DNA from: Hylemonella sp.
GTDB lineage: Bacteria; Pseudomonadota; Gammaproteobacteria; Burkholderiales; Burkholderiaceae_C
NCBI RefSeq assembly: GCF_027532185.1
Contig: NZ_JAPZSV010000003.1
Span: 248,001-312,000 of the forward strand
DNA: 64,000 nucleotides
Direction of reading: 5' to 3'
Below are positions 47,667 to 58,109 of the stretch, piece after piece. The position numbers and the translations under genes are program-made. Position 1 is the first letter of the stretch, and each line of letters begins with the position of its first letter. The notes beneath the pieces were generated by a model. It was not told the origin of the DNA and did not search any database. It saw nothing but the letters and a program-made list of their open reading frames with translations.

Positions 47667-48767
47667 ATGTCCACACACCATCCGTCCGTCGCCCTCGCCC
47701 TGGCCACTCAGTCCTTGACGCTGACCTCTCCCAATCCCCGGGTCGGCTGCGTCATCGTTGGGGCGGATGGTCAGATCCTCGGCCAGGGCCGCACTCAGCG
47801 GGCTGGCGGCCCGCACGCCGAAATCATGGCCCTGCGCGATGCGGCCGAGCGTGGACACGCGGTCAAAGGTGCCACGGTCTATGTCACGCTGGAACCCTGC
47901 GCCCATCAGGGACGTACCGGGCCCTGCTGCGATGCGCTGGTCGCCGCTGGCGTCGGCAAGGTGGTGGCCTCGCTGGAAGACCCCAACCCCAAGGTCGCTG
48001 GCCAGGGCTTCGCCCGCCTGCGCGTGGCCGGCATCACGGTGGAGGTCGGTCCGGGCGCGGCCGAATCCCGGGAGCTCAACATCGGCTTCTTCAGCCGCAT
48101 GATCCGCAAGACCCCCTGGGTGCGCATGAAGATCGCGGCCTCGCTGGATGGCCAGACGGCGCTGGACAACGGCGCCAGCCAGTGGATCACCGCCGAACCT
48201 GCCCGCACGGACGGGCATGCCTGGCGTGCGCGGGCCTGCGCGGTACTCACAGGCATCGGCACCGTGCTGGAAGATGACCCGCGCCTGGACGTACGACTGG
48301 TCGAGACCCCGCGCCAGCCGCATCTGGTGGTCGTCGACAGCCGGCTCGAAACACCACTGGATGCCCAGCTATTCATCGCCGGCCGCCAACTCTATATCTA
48401 TACCGCGACCGAAGACAGCGCCCGCAAGGCCGCCCTGGAAGCCCAGGGTGCCACCGTCATCCCCTGCCCCGGCCCGGGCGGCAAGGTGGACTTGGCCGCC
48501 ATGCTGCGCGATCTGGCCATACGGGAGATCAACGAGCTGCACGTAGAGGCCGGCCACAAGCTCAATGGCTCCCTGGTACGCGAAGGCCTGGTGGACGAGT
48601 TCTTGGTCTATCTGGCACCCAAGCTGCTGGGCGCGGGCCGCGGCATGGTCAACTTCGGCCCGCTGGCCGAGCTGTCCCAGGCCGTGCCCCTGGAATTCCG
48701 GGAAACGACGCCAATCGGCCCCGATCTGCGCATCCTGGCCCGGATTCCCGGCCGGGACCGCTTCTAG
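47667..48767 (+). CDS. ribD: Bifunctional riboflavin deaminase/reductase RibD
   Basis: The 366-residue protein has a CMP/dCMP deaminase-type domain (about 1-145) with zinc motif HAEIMAL and EPCAHQGRTGPC, and a C-terminal reductase domain (about 150-360, WVRMKIAASLDGQTAL). It performs two middle steps of riboflavin synthesis. A terminator overlaps its stop. Confidence 0.95.
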   Translation: MSTHHPSVALALATQSLTLTSPNPRVGCVIVGADGQILGQGRTQRAGGPHAEIMALRDAAERGHAVKGATVYVTLEPCAHQGRTGPCCDALVAAGVGKVVASLEDPNPKVAGQGFARLRVAGITVEVGPGAAESRELNIGFFSRMIRKTPWVRMKIAASLDGQTALDNGASQWITAEPARTDGHAWRARACAVLTGIGTVLEDDPRLDVRLVETPRQPHLVVVDSRLETPLDAQLFIAGRQLYIYTATEDSARKAALEAQGATVIPCPGPGGKVDLAAMLRDLAIREINELHVEAGHKLNGSLVREGLVDEFLVYLAPKLLGAGRGMVNFGPLAELSQAVPLEFRETTPIGPDLRILARIPGRDRF

Positions 48768-48787
48768 CCGCCGGGGCGGCTTTCTTT
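48766..48787 (+). terminator. Terminator-like hairpin between ribD and ribE
   Basis: AGCCGC (48766-48771) pairs with GCGGCT (48776-48781) followed by TTCTTTT. It overlaps the ribD stop, so ribE probably has its own promoter or the hairpin attenuates the operon. Confidence 0.65.
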
Positions 48788-48836
48788 TCGGCCCGGCCGC
48801 AGCCAGGGCCATGAATCCCTGCGAAAATAGAGGCCT

Positions 48837-49478
48837 ATGTTCACCGGCATCATCACCGGCGTGGGGCGCATCGTCGCCAGCCACGACCTCGGAAGTTCTT
48901 TGCAGCATGGCAAGCGCCTCGCGATGGCCTGCCCGGTCGGCTATCTGGACGACGTCGGTCTGGGTGACAGCATCGCCCTCAACGGTGCCTGCATGACAGT
49001 CACCAGCCTCGATCTCCCCCGGCAGCAGTTCACCATCGACATTTCAGCCGAATCCCTGGCCAAGACCACCGGACTCGTCCTCGACGCCCAAGTCAACCTG
49101 GAAAAAGCCCTGCGCGCTGGCGACCGTCTGGGCGGCCACATCGTCTCGGGCCATGTGGACGGCGTCGGCACGGTCAGCCATTTTGCGCAGGTGGGCGAGA
49201 GCTGGGAACTGCGTATCCAGGCACCCGCCGAGCTGGCCCGCTACCTGGCCTACAAGGGCTCGATCACGGTCAATGGCGTGAGCCTCACCGTCAACCGGGT
49301 GCATGACAACGCCGCGGGCGCCGAGATCAGCATCAACCTGATCCCGCACACCGTTCAGCACACCACGCTGGGCCTGCTCAAGGCCGGCTCGGGTGTGAAC
49401 CTTGAAATCGATACCGTGGCGCGCTACGTCGAGCGCATGCTTGCCGCTGGCGCCACCCCGCAGAAAGCAGACGCATGA
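48837..49478 (+). CDS. ribE: Riboflavin synthase alpha chain RibE
   Basis: The 213-residue protein has the duplicated lumazine-binding barrel: [12 protein letters not shown] at the start and [11 protein letters not shown] followed by [10 protein letters not shown] in the second half. It converts two 6,7-dimethyl-8-ribityllumazines to riboflavin. Its stop overlaps the ribBX start. Confidence 0.96.
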   Translation: MFTGIITGVGRIVASHDLGSSLQHGKRLAMACPVGYLDDVGLGDSIALNGACMTVTSLDLPRQQFTIDISAESLAKTTGLVLDAQVNLEKALRAGDRLGGHIVSGHVDGVGTVSHFAQVGESWELRIQAPAELARYLAYKGSITVNGVSLTVNRVHDNAAGAEISINLIPHTVQHTTLGLLKAGSGVNLEIDTVARYVERMLAAGATPQKADA

Positions 49479-50590
49479 GCTCCAAAGCACCCGTGGCCAT
49501 CTCGCCCGTCGAGGACATCGTGGCCGAGATGCAGGCCGGCCGCATGGTCATCCTCGTCGACGAGGAAGACCGTGAGAACGAGGGCGACCTCGTGCTCGCC
49601 GCCGACCGCGTCACACCCGAGGCCATCAACTTCATGGCCAAGTTCGGCCGCGGCCTGATCTGCCTCACGCTCACGCGCGAGCGCTGCGAGCGCCTGCGTC
49701 TGCCGCCCATGGTGGCGCGCAACGGCACCAAGATGGGCACGGCCTTCACGGTCTCCATCGAAGCCGCCACCGGCGTCACCACCGGCATCTCGGCCGCCGA
49801 CCGCGCGCGCACCGTGCAGGTCGCCGTGGCACCCAACGCCCGCGCCGAAGACCTGGTGCAGCCCGGCCATATCTTCCCGCTGCAGGCCGTGGACGGCGGC
49901 GTACTGATGCGGGCCGGCCACACCGAGGCTGGCTGCGACCTGGCCGCCATGGCTGGCCACTCCCCCGCCGCCGTGATCTGCGAGATCATGAAGGACGACG
50001 GCACCATGGCGCGTCTGCCCGATCTACAGCTCTTCGCGGCCGAGCACGGCCTGAAGATCGGCACCATCGCCGACCTCATCGAACACCGCAGCCGCACCGA
50101 GTCGCTGATCGAGAAGGTCGGCAGCCGAGCGCTCAACACCGCCTTCGGTGAATTCACGGCCCATGCCTACCGCGACAAGACCAGCCAGGGCCTGCACCTG
50201 GCGCTGGTGCGCGGCCAGTGGAACGCGCAGGACACGGTGCTCGCGCGGGTACACGAGCCGCTTTCAGTGCTCGATGCGCTGGAGACCGGTCGCACCATGC
50301 ACTCCTGGAGCCTGGACGCCTGTCTCACGCGCATCGCCGCCGAGAACCGCGGCGTGGTCGTGCTGCTCAACGCGGGTGAAGGCGCCGACCAGCTGCTGGC
50401 CCAGTTCGAAGGTACGGCGCGCGCCAGCCAGGCGCCCGAGCGCGGCCGCATGGACCTGCGCACCTATGGCGTGGGCGCCCAGATCCTGCGCGACTGCGGC
50501 GTGCACAAGATGACGCTCATGGGCAACCCGCGCCGGCTGCCCAGCATGACCGGCTACGGACTCGAAGTCACCGGTTATCTTCAAAAATAA
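49475..50590 (+). CDS. ribB: 3,4-dihydroxy-2-butanone 4-phosphate synthase with degenerate GTP cyclohydrolase II-like domain (RibBX type)
   Basis: The 371-residue protein has a complete N-terminal RibB domain (about 1-205) with [12 protein letters not shown], the acidic loop for the divalent metal, and [10 protein letters not shown]. The C-terminal half resembles RibA ([18 protein letters not shown] near the end) but lacks the zinc-binding Cys motif and the arginine-rich loop of active GTP cyclohydrolase II. Such RibBX proteins are known in proteobacteria, with GTP cyclohydrolase II encoded elsewhere. Confidence 0.9.
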   Translation: MSSKAPVAISPVEDIVAEMQAGRMVILVDEEDRENEGDLVLAADRVTPEAINFMAKFGRGLICLTLTRERCERLRLPPMVARNGTKMGTAFTVSIEAATGVTTGISAADRARTVQVAVAPNARAEDLVQPGHIFPLQAVDGGVLMRAGHTEAGCDLAAMAGHSPAAVICEIMKDDGTMARLPDLQLFAAEHGLKIGTIADLIEHRSRTESLIEKVGSRALNTAFGEFTAHAYRDKTSQGLHLALVRGQWNAQDTVLARVHEPLSVLDALETGRTMHSWSLDACLTRIAAENRGVVVLLNAGEGADQLLAQFEGTARASQAPERGRMDLRTYGVGAQILRDCGVHKMTLMGNPRRLPSMTGYGLEVTGYLQK

Positions 50591-50600
50591 AGGACCCACC

Positions 50601-51077
50601 ATGTTTGGCGCCGACAAAGGCAATCTCGAACCCAGCGATGCAAAGCTCGACGGCAGCAAGCTCGTCATCGGCATCGTTCAGGCCCGCTTCAACGAGGCCA
50701 TCACCAACGCCCTGGCCCAGGCCTGCCGCGCCGAGCTGGCCGCGCTGGGCGTGCCGACCAAGAATATCGACCACGTCATGGTTCCGGGGGCACTCGAAGT
50801 GCCGCTGGCCCTGCAGGCCATGGCCGAGAAGAACAACTACGACGCGCTGATCGCGCTGGGCTGCATCATCCGCGGCGAGACCTACCACTTCGAGCTGGTC
50901 GCCAACGAATCGGGCGCCGGCGTCACGCGCGTCTCGCTGGACTACCAGACCCCGATCGCCAACGCCATTCTCACTGTCGAGACCCTGGCCCAGGCCGAGG
51001 CGCGCCAGACCGACAAGGGCCGCGACGCCGCGCGTGTGGCCGTGGAAATGGCCAATCTGCTGGAAGACATTGCATGA
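50601..51077 (+). CDS. ribH: 6,7-dimethyl-8-ribityllumazine synthase RibH
   Basis: The 158-residue protein has [31 protein letters not shown] and [19 protein letters not shown], the lumazine synthase substrate motifs. It condenses the butanone phosphate with the pyrimidine from RibD. It has an AAGGA ribosome site and overlaps nusB by an ATGA. Confidence 0.96.
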   Translation: MFGADKGNLEPSDAKLDGSKLVIGIVQARFNEAITNALAQACRAELAALGVPTKNIDHVMVPGALEVPLALQAMAEKNNYDALIALGCIIRGETYHFELVANESGAGVTRVSLDYQTPIANAILTVETLAQAEARQTDKGRDAARVAVEMANLLEDIA

Positions 51078-51556
51078 GCCAGGCCCCCGCCGCTCCCCGC
51101 AAGTCTGCCGCCAAGTCCGGCCGCAGCCGCGCACGCGAGTTCGCGCTGCAGGCCCTGTACCAGCACCTCGTAGGCCGCAACGAAACCACCGCCATCGACG
51201 CCTTCACCCGTGACCTCAGCGGCTTCAACAAGGCCGACGCGGCACACTACGACGCCTTGCTGCACGGCTGCGTGGCCGAAGCCGAGGCGCTCGACCGTCT
51301 GATCACCCCGCTGCTGGACCGCAAGCTCGCCGAGCTCTCACCCATCGAGCACGCCGTGATGTGGATGGGCGCCTATGAGCTCCAGCACTGCCTGGACGTG
51401 CCCTGGCGCGTGGTGCTCAACGAATACATCGAACTCGCCAAGTCCTTCGGCGGCACCGACGGCCACAAGTACGTCAACGGCGTGCTCGGCGGCCTGGCCC
51501 CCACGCTACGCGCCGCTGAAGTCGAAGCCGATCGCGCGGCCGGCAAGGCCCGCTAG
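51074..51556 (+). CDS. nusB: Transcription antitermination factor NusB
   Basis: The 160-residue helical protein has [14 protein letters not shown] near the N-terminus and [20 protein letters not shown] near the C-terminus, both NusB signatures. With NusE it binds boxA in rRNA transcripts. The ribH-nusB pair is conserved across proteobacteria. Confidence 0.95.
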   Translation: MSQAPAAPRKSAAKSGRSRAREFALQALYQHLVGRNETTAIDAFTRDLSGFNKADAAHYDALLHGCVAEAEALDRLITPLLDRKLAELSPIEHAVMWMGAYELQHCLDVPWRVVLNEYIELAKSFGGTDGHKYVNGVLGGLAPTLRAAEVEADRAAGKAR

Positions 51557-51564
51557 GCCCTTCC

Positions 51565-52749
51565 ATGAAAATCGCGGCCCGCGCGCAGAAGATCGAACCC
51601 TTCTACGTGATGGAGGTGGCCAAGGCTGCCTCGGCCCTGGCCCGCGAAGCGGCACAGGGCCATGAGCCCATGATCTTCCTCAACATCGGCGAGCCGGACT
51701 TCACCGCCCCGCCGTTGGTGCAGGAAGCTGCCGAACGCGCCGTGCGCGCCGGCCGCAGCCAGTACACCGATGCCACGGGCCTGGCCGCCCTGCGCGAGCG
51801 TATCAGCGCCTGGTACCGACAACACCACGGCCTGAACATTCCCGCGAGCCGCATCGTCGTCACCGCGGGCGCCTCGGCCGCCCTGCAGCTGGCCTGCCTG
51901 GCGCTGATCGAGGCCGGCGACGAAATCCTCATGCCAGACCCGAGCTACCCGTGCAACCGACACTTCGTGAGCGCCGCCGAAGGCACGGCCCGGCTCATCC
52001 CCTGCGGCCCCGAGCAGCGCTTCCAGCTCAGCGCCGCGCAGGTGCGCGCAGCCTGGGGGCCGCAGACCCGCGGTGTGCTGCTGGCTTCGCCGTCCAACCC
52101 CACGGGCACCTCCATCGAGCCGGCCGAACTGCGCCGCATCCATGAGGTGGTCCAGGCACGCGACGGCATCACCCTGGTCGACGAGATCTACCTGGGCCTG
52201 AGCTACGACGAGCGCTACGGCCACAGCGCGCTGGCGATCGATGAGAACATCATTTCGATCAACAGCTTTTCCAAGTACTTCAGCATGACCGGCTGGCGCC
52301 TGGGCTGGCTGGTGCTACCGCCGGCCCTGGTACCCGTGGTCGAACGCCTGGCGCAGAACCTTTATATCTGCCCCAGCACCCTTGCCCAGCACGCAGCCCT
52401 GGCCTGCTTCGAGCCCGAGAGCCTGGCCGAGTACGAACGCCGTCGCGCCGAATTCAAGGCACGGCGAGACTTCTTCATCCCAGCGTTGAACGAACTCGGC
52501 CTGAAGGCCCCGGTGATGCCCGATGGCGCCTTCTACGCCTGGGCCGACTGCACCGAAGCCTGCCGCAAGCTCGGTGTGAGAGACAGCTGGGAACTGAGCT
52601 TCGCTCTCATGCAGCAGGCCCATGTGGCCGTGACACCAGGTCGCGACTTCGGCAGCGCCGACACCGCGCGCTACATCCGCTTCTCCACGGCCAGCGCCCT
52701 GCCCCAGCTGCAGGCCGCGGTGGAGCGACTCCGCAAGCTGTTGAGTTGA
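51565..52749 (+). CDS. PLP-dependent aminotransferase (aspartate aminotransferase family)
   Basis: The 394-residue fold-type I aminotransferase has IGEPDFTAPP, SPSNPTGT, VDEIYLGLSY and SFSKYFSMTGWRLG, the Lys of which binds PLP. The Arg in FSTA region context (RYIRFSTA) binds the substrate carboxylate. The exact amino donor is unknown. It follows nusB after 8 bp and precedes ybgC. Confidence 0.88.
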   Translation: MKIAARAQKIEPFYVMEVAKAASALAREAAQGHEPMIFLNIGEPDFTAPPLVQEAAERAVRAGRSQYTDATGLAALRERISAWYRQHHGLNIPASRIVVTAGASAALQLACLALIEAGDEILMPDPSYPCNRHFVSAAEGTARLIPCGPEQRFQLSAAQVRAAWGPQTRGVLLASPSNPTGTSIEPAELRRIHEVVQARDGITLVDEIYLGLSYDERYGHSALAIDENIISINSFSKYFSMTGWRLGWLVLPPALVPVVERLAQNLYICPSTLAQHAALACFEPESLAEYERRRAEFKARRDFFIPALNELGLKAPVMPDGAFYAWADCTEACRKLGVRDSWELSFALMQQAHVAVTPGRDFGSADTARYIRFSTASALPQLQAAVERLRKLLS

Positions 52750-52754
52750 ACCTG

Positions 52755-53155
<401 letters not shown>

Positions 53156-53159
<4 letters not shown>

Positions 53160-53857
53160 GCCAAGACCTTTCCATCGTCCAACTCGTGCTGCAGGCCAGC
53201 TTCGTCGTGCAGGCCGTGATGCTGCTGCTGGTCATCGTGTCCATCGCCAGTTGGGCCGCCATCTTCAGCAAGCTCTTCGGCTTGAAGCGCGTGCGCGAAC
53301 TCAACGAGAAGTTCGAGCGTGACTTCTGGTCCGGCGCCAACCTCAACACCCTCTACGCCCAGGCGGCACAGAAGGCACATGCTGGCGGACCCATGGAGCG
53401 CATCTTCGTGTCTGGCCTGCGTGAATACCAGAAGCTGCGCGAGCGCCGCATCACCGATGCCGGCACCCTGCTCGACGGGGCACGCCGCGCCATGCGCGCC
53501 AGCTTCCAGCGCGAGATGGACGTGGTCGAAACCAACCTCTCCTTCCTGGCTTCCGTGGGCTCGGTCTCGCCCTATGTGGGCCTGTTCGGTACGGTCTGGG
53601 GCATCATGCACGCCTTCACCGGCCTGGCTACGCTGCAGCAGGTGACCCTGGCCACCGTGGCCCCCGGTATCGCCGAAGCCCTGGTCGCCACGGCCATCGG
53701 CCTGTTTGCCGCCATCCCTGCCGTCGTGGCCTACAACCGTTTCGCGCGTGACATCGACCGCGTGTCCATCGTGCTGGAGACCTTCATCGAGGAGTTCTCC
53801 AACATCCTGCAACGCAATATCGGCACCCATCCGGCCACGCCGGCCTCGGTGCACTGA
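53156..53857 (+). CDS. tolQ: Tol-Pal system protein TolQ
   Basis: The 233-residue protein has three membrane segments (about residues 17-38, 135-155, 170-195) with SVGSVSPYVGLFGTVWGIM and PGIAEALVATAIGLFAAIP. It is the proton-channel partner of TolR, which powers TolA during outer membrane constriction. Confidence 0.96.
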
Positions 53858-53867
53858 GGGGAAAACC

Positions 53868-54296
<429 letters not shown>

Positions 54297-54316
54297 GAAC
54301 CGGGATCAACGGTACC

Positions 54317-55171
54317 GTGGAAGTCAGCAGCCGCTTCGAGTTCCAGCCCTTGCAAGCACGCCAGGGCCTGCTGCGTTCCTATGGCCTGGCCCTGCTGGTG
54401 CATGGTCTGCTGCTGGCTGCGCTGACCTGGGGCGTGAGCTGGCGCCGCAGCGACACCAGCCTCTCGGTCGAGGCCGAACTCTGGTCTGCCGTGCCGCAAC
54501 AGGCCGCGCCCAAGCTCGTCGAACCCGAGCCCGAACCGAAACCTGAACCCGCCCCGACGCCGCCAGCACCTCCCAAGGTGACCGATCCCGGCCCGAGCGA
54601 GGCCGAGATCGCGCTGCAACGCGAACGTGAGCGCGAGGCGAAAGAAAAGGCCGAACAGGAACGCCGCGAGAAGCAGCGTCGGGAACGCGAGCGCCAGGAG
54701 AAGGTGGAACGTGAACGCGAGGAGCGGGAGAAAAAGCTCGCCGAGGACAAGCGCAAGAAGGAGCTCGAGGCCAAGCGCAAGGAGCAGCAGGAGGCTGAGC
54801 TGCGCGAGAAGCTGCGCAAGGAACAGATGCAACGCATGGCCGGTCTGGCCAACGCGACGGGCAAGCCCACTGACAAGGGCGATGCCGTGCGGTCTTCCGG
54901 CCCCTCCTCCGGCTACGCCGGCCGCATACGCGCACGCATCAAGCCCAACATCGTCTTCCCCGACGAGCTGGCCGGCAACCCCAGCGCCGAGGTCGAGGTC
55001 CGCACCTCGCCTGACGGCACCATCGTCGGGCGCAAGCTGCTCAAAAGCAGCGGCCACAAGAACTGGGACGAGGCCGTGCTCAAGGCCATCGACAAGACCG
55101 AGACCCTGCCGCGCGATGTCGACGGCCTGGTGCCGCCGTTGCTGGTCATCAGCTTCCGCCCCAAAGACTGA
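54317..55171 (+). CDS. tolA: Cell envelope integrity protein TolA
   Basis: The 284-residue protein has one membrane anchor (about residues 21-42), a long charged helix (about 95-180, rich in Arg, Glu and Lys) and a C-terminal TonB/TolA-like domain (GRIRARIKPNIVFPDE). It starts at GTG 54317. No tolB or pal gene follows; the next gene converges on the other strand. Confidence 0.93.
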   Translation: MEVSSRFEFQPLQARQGLLRSYGLALLVHGLLLAALTWGVSWRRSDTSLSVEAELWSAVPQQAAPKLVEPEPEPKPEPAPTPPAPPKVTDPGPSEAEIALQREREREAKEKAEQERREKQRRERERQEKVEREREEREKKLAEDKRKKELEAKRKEQQEAELREKLRKEQMQRMAGLANATGKPTDKGDAVRSSGPSSGYAGRIRARIKPNIVFPDELAGNPSAEVEVRTSPDGTIVGRKLLKSSGHKNWDEAVLKAIDKTETLPRDVDGLVPPLLVISFRPKD

Positions 55172-55177
55172 GAGTCC

Positions 55178-56026
55178 TCAGTCCACCTGCGCCAGCGCCA
55201 TCACGCCCGTGGCGGTGTTGGAGATCGGGATGTGGTAGTTGCTGTGCACGGTGCGCACGCCGCTGCCACCCGTGCTCAAGGCACCGCGCATGGCCAGCCA
55301 CATCAGCAGCTCCACGCCCTGCGTGCCTGTCTTCTCCACCAGTTCATGGATGCTGTACTGCGTGGCCCACTCGGGGTTGCTCTGCAGGCTCTGCATGAAC
55401 TTCAGGTCAAAGTCCTTGTTGATGAAGCCCGCGCGTTCGCCATCCAGCTGGTGACTCAGGCCGCCCGTGCCCAGCACCACCACCTTCCGATCGCTCTTCC
55501 AGCTGCGGATGGCCGCGCCCACGGCCTTGCCCAGGGCATAGACCCGCTTGGCGCTCGGCAGCGGGAACTGCACGGTGTTGATGCAGATCGGCACGGTGGT
55601 CACGGGGCAGATCTCCTGCGGCCAGAACAGCTTGAGCGGCACCGTGAAGGCATGGTCCACCAGCATCTCCTGGCAGGTCACCACATCAAACTCCTGGTCG
55701 ATCAGGTGGTTGATCAGGTGCCAGCTCAGCTCCGGACTGCCCCGGTACGGCGGCAGCGTGGGGATGCCCCAGCCTTCGTCGGCGTTGTGGTACTCGGCCG
55801 CCGCACCCACGGCAAAGGTCGGCATCTTGTCGAGGAAGAAGTTGAGCCCGTGGTCGTTGTAGAAGACCACCGCCACATCGGGCTTCTGTTCCGCCAGCCA
55901 GTCGCGAATCGGCGGGAAGCCGTCGAAGAAGGGTTTCCAGTACGGGTCCTGCTGCAGGCCCTTGGCAATCGCGTTGCCGATGGAGGGAATGTGCGAGGTG
56001 GCGAGTCCGCCGATGAGTTGGGCCAT
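55178..56026 (-). CDS. Second class III extradiol dioxygenase beta subunit (LigB family)
   Basis: The 282-residue protein has the LigB metal ligands in order: ATSHIPSIG (His), VFYNDHGLN (His) and GVELLMWLAMRG (Glu), plus GTGGLSHQLDGERAG with the catalytic His. It differs widely from the pmdB product at 60304, so it is not a recent copy. With the alpha subunit gene just upstream it should form a two-subunit ring-cleavage enzyme for a protocatechuate-like catechol. Gallate or methylgallate are options; the true substrate is unknown. Confidence 0.85.
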   Translation of the reverse strand: MAQLIGGLATSHIPSIGNAIAKGLQQDPYWKPFFDGFPPIRDWLAEQKPDVAVVFYNDHGLNFFLDKMPTFAVGAAAEYHNADEGWGIPTLPPYRGSPELSWHLINHLIDQEFDVVTCQEMLVDHAFTVPLKLFWPQEICPVTTVPICINTVQFPLPSAKRVYALGKAVGAAIRSWKSDRKVVVLGTGGLSHQLDGERAGFINKDFDLKFMQSLQSNPEWATQYSIHELVEKTGTQGVELLMWLAMRGALSTGGSGVRTVHSNYHIPISNTATGVMALAQVD

Positions 56027-56046
56027 GAGGATGCTCCTGTGAGGAT

Positions 56047-56403
56047 TTACTGGAAGGCGGCTGCGCGCAGCTTGGCCTTGAACGCTTCTTTGCTCATGCC
56101 GGTCTGCAGGGCACCCAGGTCCTGCACGTCGAGCTTGAGGATGCCGGCGAACTTGGCCAGGTAGTAGACGTTGCCACCGGCGGCCAGCAGACCCAGCACG
56201 TCGCGCGCGCGGATGGCACGCGCCTGCACCTCGTTGAGGCCGTAGCGCTGCATATAGCCTTCTTCATCGGCCTTGAAGGCTTCACGGTTCTCGGCCGCGT
56301 TGAAGGAGAAGCACATCTTGTTGAGCGCATAGCCCTTGCGGGCCTGCTCGCCGTCGAAAAGGAGGATGCCGGGGATGGGGTGCTCTGCTGTCGGCTTGCT
56401 CAC
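56047..56403 (-). CDS. Second class III extradiol dioxygenase alpha subunit (LigA family)
   Basis: The 118-residue protein has the LigA-type pattern GILLFDGEQARKGYALNKMCFSF (two short motifs) and AGGNVYYLAKFAGIL. GTG 56403 is chosen because CAGGAGA stands at correct distance, whereas TTG 56430 would put that ribosome site inside the coding region. It lies 20 bp before the beta subunit gene and is divergent from the LysR gene. Confidence 0.83.
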   Translation of the reverse strand: MSKPTAEHPIPGILLFDGEQARKGYALNKMCFSFNAAENREAFKADEEGYMQRYGLNEVQARAIRARDVLGLLAAGGNVYYLAKFAGILKLDVQDLGALQTGMSKEAFKAKLRAAAFQ

Positions 56404-56416
56404 ATCGGTCTCCTGA

Positions 56417-56430
56417 TTGATGGGGATCAA
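56417..56430. promoter_or_regulatory. Candidate LysR-type operator in the 92-bp divergent region
   Basis: TTGATGGGGATCAA is a perfect 5-bp inverted repeat around four bases and contains T-N11-A, the pattern bound by LysR-type regulators. A second palindrome, CGGGAAGTATCCCG, lies at 56440-56453. Both sit between the LysR gene and the dioxygenase genes. Confidence 0.5.
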
Positions 56431-56495
56431 AAGGGTTGACGGGAAGTATCCCGCCGGGATTGACCGCGATAAACAGGGCGATCAAGATCAAACCC

Positions 56496-57398
56496 ATGAG
56501 CAAATTCGATCATTTGGACCTCGACGGACATCTGCTGCAGCTGCTCTTGACCGTCGTGGAGACTGGTTCGGTAACGGGCGCAGCGCAGCGCCTGGGCGTC
56601 ACCCAGTCCGCTGTGAGCCATCTGCTCGACAAGCTGCGCGCCATCACGGACGATCCGCTGTTCGTCAAGAGTGGCCGCGGCATCGCCCCCACAGCCCGCG
56701 CCGAGGCGCTGGCGGCCGAAGCGCGCAGCCTGCTGCGCCAGCTGCAGCACTTCGCCGACAGCGGTGACTTCGACCCTGCACGCTGGCAGGCCACGATCAC
56801 CGTCGCGGCTAACGACTTGCAGCGCGACCTGCTGCTGCCTGCGCTGGCCGCGCGCCTGCGTGCCCAGGCGCCAGACTTGATCCTGCGCATCATCCCCTCG
56901 ACCATCCCCCGGCTGGAGATGCTGCGCAATGACGACTGCCAGCTGGTGATCAGCCCGCGCCCGCCCGACGGGGCCGATATCGTGCAGAAGCGCCTGTTCG
57001 AAGACTCCTACCGCGTGTTCTACGACCCGGCCGTGCGCAGCGCCCCGCAGACCGAGGCCGACTATCTGGCCGCCGAGCACGCCACCGTGGTCTACGAGCC
57101 GCGCCGCAGCCTGGACCTGGACCAGCACCTGCAGTCCCGGGGCGTGCAGCGGCACATGCGGATCATGGTGCCCAGCTTCAGCGCCCTGCCCGCCTTTCTG
57201 CGCGGCACGGCGCTGCTGGCGACCGTGCCCGGTCTGCTGGCGCGTCAAACCTTCACGGGCCTGGCCAGCTGCGTGCCACCGCTGGCCTGCCCCACCCTGC
57301 CCATGTACGCGATCTGGCACGCACGCTACCAGCAGGACGCCGCCCATCGCTGGCTGCGCGCGCAGCTCGATGCGGTCGTGGGCCCGGTGCTGGCGTGA
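56496..57398 (+). CDS. LysR-family transcriptional regulator
   Basis: The 300-residue protein has an N-terminal winged helix-turn-helix (GSVTGAAQRLGVTQSAVSHL, residues about 24-43) and a periplasmic-binding-protein-like effector domain. It is divergent from the second dioxygenase pair and tail-to-tail with the hydrolase gene. It probably controls the dioxygenase genes in response to an aromatic acid or pathway intermediate. Confidence 0.9.
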   Translation: MSKFDHLDLDGHLLQLLLTVVETGSVTGAAQRLGVTQSAVSHLLDKLRAITDDPLFVKSGRGIAPTARAEALAAEARSLLRQLQHFADSGDFDPARWQATITVAANDLQRDLLLPALAARLRAQAPDLILRIIPSTIPRLEMLRNDDCQLVISPRPPDGADIVQKRLFEDSYRVFYDPAVRSAPQTEADYLAAEHATVVYEPRRSLDLDQHLQSRGVQRHMRIMVPSFSALPAFLRGTALLATVPGLLARQTFTGLASCVPPLACPTLPMYAIWHARYQQDAAHRWLRAQLDAVVGPVLA

Positions 57399-58109
57399 TC
57401 AGCGCCGCAACCAGGCCGCCAGCGCCGCACTCACGGCCTGCGGCTGCTCCAGCGTGCACATGTGGCCACTGTCTTCCACGATGACCAGTTGTGCGCCGGG
57501 GATGGCAGCTGCCATGACCTCGTGCTGGGCCGGGCCGCTCCAGCCGTCCTGGCGACCCGTCAGGACCAGTGCGGGACAGGCGATGCCCGGCAGCAGCGGG
57601 GCCGCATCCGGGCGGTTCAGCAGAGCGTTGATCTGCGCCGCGTACTGGGCCGCGCTGCCACGGTCGAACATGGCGAGCACCTCTTCGAAGATGGGGCCGC
57701 CGATGCGATCCGGGTGCACCATGCCCTTGGCCCACTCCTGGGCCATGGCACGCATGCTCTGCTCTCTCGCCATCTTGAGCAGGGCCATGCGCCCAGCCTT
57801 TTCCTTCTCGCCCGCCTCACCGGCGGCCAGGGGGTGCGTACCCGTGCTCAAGAGGGCCAGGCGTTCCACGCGCTGCGGCGCCAGGCGCGTGACTTCCAGC
57901 GCGACGCGCCCGCCCATGGAATGACCAGCGACACAGAAGCGTTCGGTCGGCGCCTCGTCCAGCACCTGCTGCGCCATGGCGGTGAGCGAGTCGCGCAGGC
58001 CCCAGGTGGGGATCACGCAATTCGCCTTGCCCTGAAGTGCGGCGACCTGCGGCGCCCAGACCGCGGCATCGCAGTTGAGGCCGGGCAGGAGCATCAGCGT
58101 CGGTATCAT
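57399..58109 (-). CDS. Alpha/beta hydrolase
   Basis: The 236-residue protein has LLPGLNCDAAVW, the nucleophile elbow VAGHSMGG, a late Asp (TGRQDGWSG) and catalytic His (EDSGHMCT). It resembles small esterases and enol-lactonase-like hydrolases. Its ATG overlaps the stop of the upstream aldo/keto reductase gene, so the two are coupled and may form the tail of the pmd operon. Confidence 0.87.
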   Translation of the reverse strand: MIPTLMLLPGLNCDAAVWAPQVAALQGKANCVIPTWGLRDSLTAMAQQVLDEAPTERFCVAGHSMGGRVALEVTRLAPQRVERLALLSTGTHPLAAGEAGEKEKAGRMALLKMAREQSMRAMAQEWAKGMVHPDRIGGPIFEEVLAMFDRGSAAQYAAQINALLNRPDAAPLLPGIACPALVLTGRQDGWSGPAQHEVMAAAIPGAQLVIVEDSGHMCTLEQPQAVSAALAAWLRR

